Shown one piece after another: positions 20,851-25,071 of a DNA stretch of 25,071 nt. The notes under the pieces are model-generated. The model did no database searches, was not told the origin of the DNA, and worked only from the letters and a program-made list of their open reading frames with translations. Both the position numbers and the translations under genes were made by a program. Each line of letters opens with the position of its first letter. Within the stretch, counting starts at the first letter, position 1. This DNA is from a virus: the IMG/VR virus record IMGVR_UViG_3300044825_000173, positions 1-25,071 of that record; one strand, 5' to 3'.

Positions 20851-21104
20851 CATCTTCAACGACGGCGTTACCGCTTCCGCCGAAGGAATACAATCAGGAG
20901 TACATGAACCGCCTGATTAAGCAGTTGGACTTCGCAATAAGAAAGCTTCAGTCCATTCGCCCGATCACTGTTGGGTCAGATCTTAGCAGTCAGATCGCGG
21001 CATTCCCCATCTCGGGGTTGACAATCCAAGACATTCCAACCTCCCCCACAGGGCTTCCGGCAGGCAGCGTTTGGTCTGACTCCGGCATCCTCAAGATCGT
21101 GTGA
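20847..21104 (+). CDS. small conserved phage protein downstream of the nozzle
   Basis: An 85-aa protein. The N-terminal half has a helix, EYNQEYMNRLIKQLDFAIRK (about 14-33). The C-terminal third holds PTSPTGLPAGSVWSDSGILK, a pattern that recurs in the small protein following gp10-like nozzle genes in many uncultivated phages, by memory. It may be a trimeric needle-like or capping component, but nothing proves this. It overlaps the nozzle gene by 4 nt (ATGA), so stoichiometric co-translation is likely. Confidence 0.75.
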   Translation: MTSSTTALPLPPKEYNQEYMNRLIKQLDFAIRKLQSIRPITVGSDLSSQIAAFPISGLTIQDIPTSPTGLPAGSVWSDSGILKIV

Positions 21105-21109
21105 GAACC

Positions 21110-21835
21110 ATGTATTTTAACGGCATCCCCATGGGCTTCGGGCAGGCCCAGCAGCAGAACCCCGCTGACCTTATGAATAAGCCTATTCTCGGCTATAATC
21201 AGGGTATCGGTGGGCTACAGCAGAACCAGCAACAGAACCAGTGGCAGCCCGCACCCCAGATGTCCAACTTCTCGGCACAGGAGGAGACATCGCGCAGGGC
21301 TCTCATGAACCAGCCCAACCAGCAGATGCAGAGCCCCGCAAGCTCCACGGCGGGATACGCAAACAAGTCCCTCACACCCCTCCCGCCCTTTCAGAAGCCC
21401 CGTGCAGGGCAGGCGATGGCGAAGGGCGGTGTTGTTCAGCAGAATCTGGAAAAGGGTGGCATTGTCGCCAGCGGTATCGCAGCCCTTCGCGGGCAGCATC
21501 CCAACCCACGGGAAGCAATTGACCAGTACGACAAAGAATTCGGGCCTGATGCCACAGCAGAACTCATCCGGGCGTATGCCGATGGTGGTGTTGTCAGTGG
21601 ACCCGGCAGCGGTGTTGCAGATCTCGTCCCCGGCTCTATTGATGGCCGCGAGGATGTCCGCATTGCCAGCGGTGAGTACGTGATCCCGGCTTGGGCGGTC
21701 GCCACATTGGGAGACGGCTCCACAGAGGCTGGTGCGAAGGTTTTGGACGCCATGGTTGCGCGTCTCAGAGAAGCCGGTTCAGAACTCATCATGGGCTCAG
21801 AACCGATCAACCCCAGTGAATTTGTACCGGCATAA
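21110..21835 (+). CDS. Gln-rich virion-associated candidate, function unknown
   Basis: A 241-aa protein. The N-terminal 100 residues are Gln/Asn/Pro-rich (QQNQQQNQWQPAPQMSNFSA). Residues about 104-125 carry MAKGGVVQQNLEKGGIVASG. The C-terminal region has ADGGVVSGPGSGVADLVPGS, DGREDVRIASGEYVIPAWAV and ATLGDGSTEAGAKVLDAMVA, a recurring phage module, by memory often in tail- or ejection-associated proteins. The function is unknown. ATG 21110 was preferred as the start. An in-frame GTG at 21101 that overlaps the previous stop (GTGA) is an equal alternative. It lies between nozzle genes and ejection-type proteins. Confidence 0.72.
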   Translation: MYFNGIPMGFGQAQQQNPADLMNKPILGYNQGIGGLQQNQQQNQWQPAPQMSNFSAQEETSRRALMNQPNQQMQSPASSTAGYANKSLTPLPPFQKPRAGQAMAKGGVVQQNLEKGGIVASGIAALRGQHPNPREAIDQYDKEFGPDATAELIRAYADGGVVSGPGSGVADLVPGSIDGREDVRIASGEYVIPAWAVATLGDGSTEAGAKVLDAMVARLREAGSELIMGSEPINPSEFVPA

Positions 21836-21840
21836 ACAAC

Positions 21841-23331
21841 ATGGCTAAGACAAAGACAGGCGAAAAGACATCAAAGTACGTTCAGGACGTACTCGGCACT
21901 GCTTCAAAGGGCGGCAAGGCTGCCGTAGAGGCGGGCTATCCGGAGCTATCGAGGTACACAAAGGCGTACCTCCGGGGTCTTCCCGGTCTGAAGGAGTACG
22001 GTGACGCCGAACAGCGGCAGGCTCTCCGCCGCGTCGGTGATCTCTACGGTGACTATCGCCGCGCTGGCGACTATGACATGACGAGCTTCCGCGATCTTGA
22101 GCGGCAGTATGGTCGTGCCGGTGAATACGATACGACGGACTACGCTGACGTGGAGCGTATGTATCGTCAGGCCGGACAATACGGCCCCGAAGAGTTCTCC
22201 GGCATCCAGCGTCAGCTTGATCAGGCTGGCCAGTATGACCCCACACAGTTTGGCGACCTTGAACTTGGTTCACTCGCTCAGTCCCAGTACGATCCTTCTC
22301 AGTTTGATCGTGCGGACTACACGACGGCGAACATTCAGGAGCGCATGTCTCCCTATGAAGAGCTTGTCGCCAAGAGAGCCACTGATCGTTTACAGCGTCA
22401 GTTTGAGGAGGCGGACGCAAGCCGAGCCCTTGAGGCAGCCCGCGCTGGGGCGTTTGGTGGATCCGGTGCCGCAGTTTCGAAGGAAGTCGCTCGCCGCAGC
22501 ATGCAAGAGCAGATGGCGGATGTAAACGCGCAGAGCCTCCAGTCTGCATATGAATCCGCAGTTGGGCTCTACGGCAAAGAGTTTGCCGACAACATGGCCG
22601 CCCAGCAGGCCGAAGAGCAGTCGCGCCAGTTTGGTGGCCAGCTTGGTCTGGAGGGTATCCGTCAGGCCATGGCTGCACGTCAGGCGGAAGAAGCCTCCCG
22701 CCAGTTTGGTTCGCAGACGGGTCTTCAGGCTCTCCAGCAGAAGTTTGCGGCACAGCAGGCTGGTGAGGCATCTCGACAGTTTGGACAGCAAGCGGAGTTT
22801 CAGGGTCTGGAAGGCCTCATGGCTGCACGTGGTGCAGAAGAGGCATCCCGTCAGTTTGGCTCTCAGCTTGGCATGCAAGGTCTTGCTGGTCAGATGGCCG
22901 CCCGCCAGCAGCAGGCTGGTCAGGTCGCAGCCGCCAAAGAAGCAGAGCTTGCGAGCCTTTCGGGTCGCTCTCAATCGGCTCGTGAGCAGGCGCTCCTCGC
23001 GGAACAGCGCAAGAACATGCAGCTTGCGAACCTCGCGGCCCTTCAGCAGGGCGGTCAGTACCAGCAGGCATACAACTTGGCGCGGCGTCAGTACCCGCTT
23101 GACATTGCCCAGCAGCAGGCGAATGTTCTCGGCACAATGGCGAGCGGTTCTCAGCAGCTTCTTCAGAAGCCGGATCAGCCGTCTATGTTCCAGAACATTC
23201 TTGGCACGGCTGGCGCTGCCGCAGGGCTACTTCAGGGGGTCGGAAGTTTCTTCCGTGATGGTGGCGTCGTCTACCGAGGCGGTGGCTTAGCCGACCTTGA
23301 ACCGCAATACTACGACAGGTACGAGCGCTAA
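21841..23331 (+). CDS. repeat-rich candidate ejection (internal virion) protein
   Basis: A 496-aa protein, Gln/Ala/Arg/Tyr-rich. Residues 67-156 are five 18-residue repeats (LERQYGRAGEYDTTDY type). About 168-250 is a conserved-looking core with MSPYEELVAKRATDRLQRQF and ARAGAFGGSGAAVSKEVARR, which matches a module common in late virion proteins of aquatic phages by memory. Residues 252-376 are four regular 25-residue repeats (MAARQAEEASRQFGSQ type) plus a degenerate fifth, likely a long coiled coil. A hydrophobic stretch near 450-475 and a FRDGGVVYRGGGLADLEP tail follow. Placement after the nozzle, as with P22 gp7/gp20/gp16, suggests an ejection protein. That function is inferred. Confidence 0.78.
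   Translation: MAKTKTGEKTSKYVQDVLGTASKGGKAAVEAGYPELSRYTKAYLRGLPGLKEYGDAEQRQALRRVGDLYGDYRRAGDYDMTSFRDLERQYGRAGEYDTTDYADVERMYRQAGQYGPEEFSGIQRQLDQAGQYDPTQFGDLELGSLAQSQYDPSQFDRADYTTANIQERMSPYEELVAKRATDRLQRQFEEADASRALEAARAGAFGGSGAAVSKEVARRSMQEQMADVNAQSLQSAYESAVGLYGKEFADNMAAQQAEEQSRQFGGQLGLEGIRQAMAARQAEEASRQFGSQTGLQALQQKFAAQQAGEASRQFGQQAEFQGLEGLMAARGAEEASRQFGSQLGMQGLAGQMAARQQQAGQVAAAKEAELASLSGRSQSAREQALLAEQRKNMQLANLAALQQGGQYQQAYNLARRQYPLDIAQQQANVLGTMASGSQQLLQKPDQPSMFQNILGTAGAAAGLLQGVGSFFRDGGVVYRGGGLADLEPQYYDRYER
22039..22308 (+). repeat. coding repeat, five 54-nt units (18 aa)
   Basis: Five in-register units with the consensus D(L/V)xRxYxxAGxYDxxxFx, spanning residues 67-156 of the 496-aa protein. 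The first three are most alike, while the last (DLELGSLAQSQYDPSQFD) keeps only the YDPSQF part. They probably form helical hairpins or a coiled array. Confidence 0.85.
22594..22968 (+). repeat. coding repeat, 75-nt units (25 aa)
   Basis: Four clear units and one degenerate unit with the consensus MAARxAEEASRQFGSQxGxQxLxx, spanning residues 252-376. The SRQFG core is invariant in the four good copies. The DNA copies are diverged, so this is not a recent expansion. The segment is expected to be alpha-helical. Confidence 0.87.
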
Positions 23332-23332
23332 C

Positions 23333-24844
23333 ATGCCGAACATAATCGAACAGCAGGATCTCCTCAAGGGCCTCCCCGACAATCGGCTTGCTATGATGAT
23401 GCAGAACCCGACGGGAGACATCCCGCCGTTTCTGGTTGCGGCAGAGGCTCAGCGCCGTCAGGCAATCCGTGAGCAGTTCTCCGGTGGCCCGCAGGAATCG
23501 GTCGTTGATACACTGACGAAGCAGCTTGCCAATGTGCCGCAGAATGTTCAGGCACAGCCGCAGACCCCGCCTCAGATGCCGCCTCCGATGATGCAGCCAG
23601 AAATGGCCGGGGTTGCAGCCCTTCAGCAGCAGATGCCACAGCAGGCTCCGCAGCAGGCCATGCGCCGTGGCGGATATGTGCAGCGCTATCAGGAGGGAAG
23701 TCTTGTTGTGCCGAGTGTTGGTGGTCTTGCGGGGTCCATCACTGGGATGACAAAGGAAGAATTTCTCAGGGAACAGGAAAGAAAGCGCCTTGAATCTCTG
23801 GGGCCGGGCAAGGCCCGCTACCTGCTTGAGAACCCGACACTCCCGACGAGCGAAAGAGAGATCGCAGAGCGAGAGTTAAGGGCAGCTACAGAAGGTCCGC
23901 TTAGCGGCTTCTACTCGCCTGAGTCCGTCTACGAGGCGGCGAAGTCTGTTACCGAAACTCAAGCCCCGAAGTCCGATCCATTTAGCTATGGTATGACCCG
24001 CGACGAGCGGCAAATGATGCAGAGAGCGCCAGTTCCCGAGCCTCCTCCCATTGAACCGGGCAAGGAGCCGACCTCCGCCGAGAACCAGAGCAAGGTCTCC
24101 CTTGAGGAATACAGGAAGCAGCTTGAGAATATTTACGGTGTAAACGCTGGCGACAGCGAGTACATCAAGGGCAAGATCCAAGAGCTTTACGGCAGCGGCG
24201 AGCCATCTAGCTGGGAGAAGTCCCAGAAATGGTTCGCAGCCGCACAGGCCGCTATTCAGCCCGGCCAGAACAATTGGCAGGCAACGATCAACGCTCTTTC
24301 TGCCCTTGGTGGTGGCATGGCGGAAGAGCGGGCTTCGGAGCGCGAGAACCAGCAGGCCTTGGCAGAAGCAATGCTTCGCTATGAGATGGCCGACATGCAG
24401 GAGCGCCGTCAGTCTGAGCGGGATATTGCAAAAGCCTCTCTTGCCTTCCAGATCCAAGAGCAGGAAGATGCTGACGCCCGGGCTGCTGCGGCAAGGGCTG
24501 AGCGTCTTGGCGCATATAAATTCTACGCAGAGGGCGCGGGGGAATCTATTGAAGCCGCAAACCAGTCTATTCGGTCACTGGTGATGGAGCGGAAAGAGTA
24601 CCTCGACAGCCTCCCGAAGGATATGGCAACTGGACAGCCGGTTACCGCAGATGGCAAGCCAGTCTCCGCCGAGAATGATCCGGTCCTTCGTTCGATTGAA
24701 GAGCAGATCAGGAGCTACAGAGACATGATCTCTGGCGCATCTGCGCAGAGGCAGAAGGCTCTTGGCGGCTACGGCACTATGACCGGGACAGATCCTTCTG
24801 TGTTAACATACAGCCCCGGAAGGCTTACTCCATACGGCGGGTAA
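23333..24844 (+). CDS. candidate ejection/internal virion protein, Gln- and Ala-rich
   Basis: A 503-aa protein. Residues about 1-45 include IEQQDLLKGLPDNRLAMMMQ and IPPFLVAAEAQRRQAIREQF, a recurring start of late phage proteins by memory. About 60-120 is Gln/Pro/Met-rich (PPQMPPPMMQPEM). MRRGGYVQRYQEGSLVV (about 109-125) resembles the Gly/Arg motif of other genes here. The C-terminal half is helical with an EERASERENQQALAEAMLRY stretch (about 332-351) and ends in SPGRLTPYGG. No enzyme motif is seen. It lies directly after another repeat-rich late protein. Start ATG 23333, one nt after the previous stop. Confidence 0.75.
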   Translation: MPNIIEQQDLLKGLPDNRLAMMMQNPTGDIPPFLVAAEAQRRQAIREQFSGGPQESVVDTLTKQLANVPQNVQAQPQTPPQMPPPMMQPEMAGVAALQQQMPQQAPQQAMRRGGYVQRYQEGSLVVPSVGGLAGSITGMTKEEFLREQERKRLESLGPGKARYLLENPTLPTSEREIAERELRAATEGPLSGFYSPESVYEAAKSVTETQAPKSDPFSYGMTRDERQMMQRAPVPEPPPIEPGKEPTSAENQSKVSLEEYRKQLENIYGVNAGDSEYIKGKIQELYGSGEPSSWEKSQKWFAAAQAAIQPGQNNWQATINALSALGGGMAEERASERENQQALAEAMLRYEMADMQERRQSERDIAKASLAFQIQEQEDADARAAAARAERLGAYKFYAEGAGESIEAANQSIRSLVMERKEYLDSLPKDMATGQPVTADGKPVSAENDPVLRSIEEQIRSYRDMISGASAQRQKALGGYGTMTGTDPSVLTYSPGRLTPYGG

Positions 24845-24878
24845 CGCTATAATCGAACCACAACAATGGCGAGTTTAA
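24845..24878 (+). promoter_or_regulatory. short gap with TATAAT-like element
   Basis: A 34-nt gap after the 503-aa gene includes TATAAT at 24848-24853, 26 nt before the next ATG. No matching -35 hexamer at 16-18 nt is found, so this is at most a weak promoter candidate. An ATG at 24866 is in a different frame that stops within about 160 nt. Confidence 0.25.
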
Positions 24879-25071
24879 ATGGCCCGTTCTGTATATGTTC
24901 CGCAGGTGGGTGGCTTTGTTCAATTCAAGGACACTGCCACCGACGCGGAGATCATTTCATACCTCGACAACCAGTTTGCCCCGAAGGCTACAGCGGCTAC
25001 TGCTCCGGCAGCGCCCCCGCCGCCTGAAGGCCCCGATGAGTCCGGCATCCTTGGCCGGGCTGCATACGGCT
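24879..25071 (+). CDS. N-terminal part of a further late virion protein (truncated by window)
   Basis: A frame starting at ATG 24879 stays open to the end of the window (64 codons). It begins MARSVYVPQVGGFVQFKDTA, then TDAEIISYLDNQFAPKA, which resembles the short N-terminal module that opens many late phage proteins (virion-entry or ejection type) by memory. A Pro/Ala spacer (ATAPAAPPPPEGPDESG) follows, then GILGRAAYG at the cut. The ending lies outside the window. Its place after two ejection-protein candidates suggests a gp16-like large internal protein, which is inference. Confidence 0.65.
   Translation, partial: MARSVYVPQVGGFVQFKDTATDAEIISYLDNQFAPKATAATAPAAPPPPEGPDESGILGRAAYG

Overview
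This window is the virion-structure and lysis part of a tailed double-stranded DNA phage (or a prophage / viral metagenome contig), with a short-tailed, podovirus-like plan. Every gene I can support lies on the + strand. Genes are packed with almost no spacing: many junctions are TAATG, ATGA, GTGA or TGATG stop/start overlaps. The protein set (a Mu gpT-like capsid protein beside a conserved capsid-associated protein, two head-tail adaptors, a gp10-like tail nozzle, DUF6321/DUF5872/DUF6496-type small basic proteins, and Gln/Ala-rich late proteins) resembles uncultivated aquatic phages of alphaproteobacteria. The GC content looks to be in the mid-50s by eye. The host cannot be fixed from this window. 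No terminase, polymerase, integrase or repressor is present, so lifestyle is unknown.

Layout. (1) 1-2064: end of an upstream gene, a charged 150-aa protein, a capsid-associated protein and the major capsid protein, closed by a strong intrinsic terminator. (2) 2117-3534: an extended -10 promoter candidate and a structured leader, then three small or mid-sized virion proteins, with a second terminator after the first. (3) 3527-5767: small basic DUF proteins surrounding a lysis cassette: coiled-coil/TM protein, signal-peptide protein, M15 endolysin, 55-aa holin-like protein and a further membrane protein. (4) 5764-8111: a 734-aa protein with a candidate internal amidase domain, then a 46-aa basic protein. 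(5) 8200-12732: two head-tail adaptor candidates flanking a zinc-ribbon protein and five low-complexity proteins that share a Gly/Arg C-terminal motif. (6) 12732-13187: an endonuclease VII-like HNH gene that looks inserted. (7) 13189-17719: a tail or virion protein, a 22-aa-repeat fibre and a 1038-aa tail fibre. (8) 17791-21104: three small accessory proteins, the tail nozzle and a short protein. (9) 21110-end: three repeat-rich proteins and the start of a fourth, in the position where P22/T7-type phages encode ejection (internal virion) proteins.

How they fit together: the capsid, adaptors and nozzle form the head-tail machine. The fibres recognise the host. The proteins after the nozzle probably travel in the particle and enter the cell. 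The endolysin/holin set releases progeny. The 734-aa amidase-like protein could act on the cell wall at either entry or exit. The least explained parts are the Gly/Arg motif family (9270-11804, echoed at 21110-24844), the structured leader before 2228, and the repeat architectures of the fibre and late proteins.
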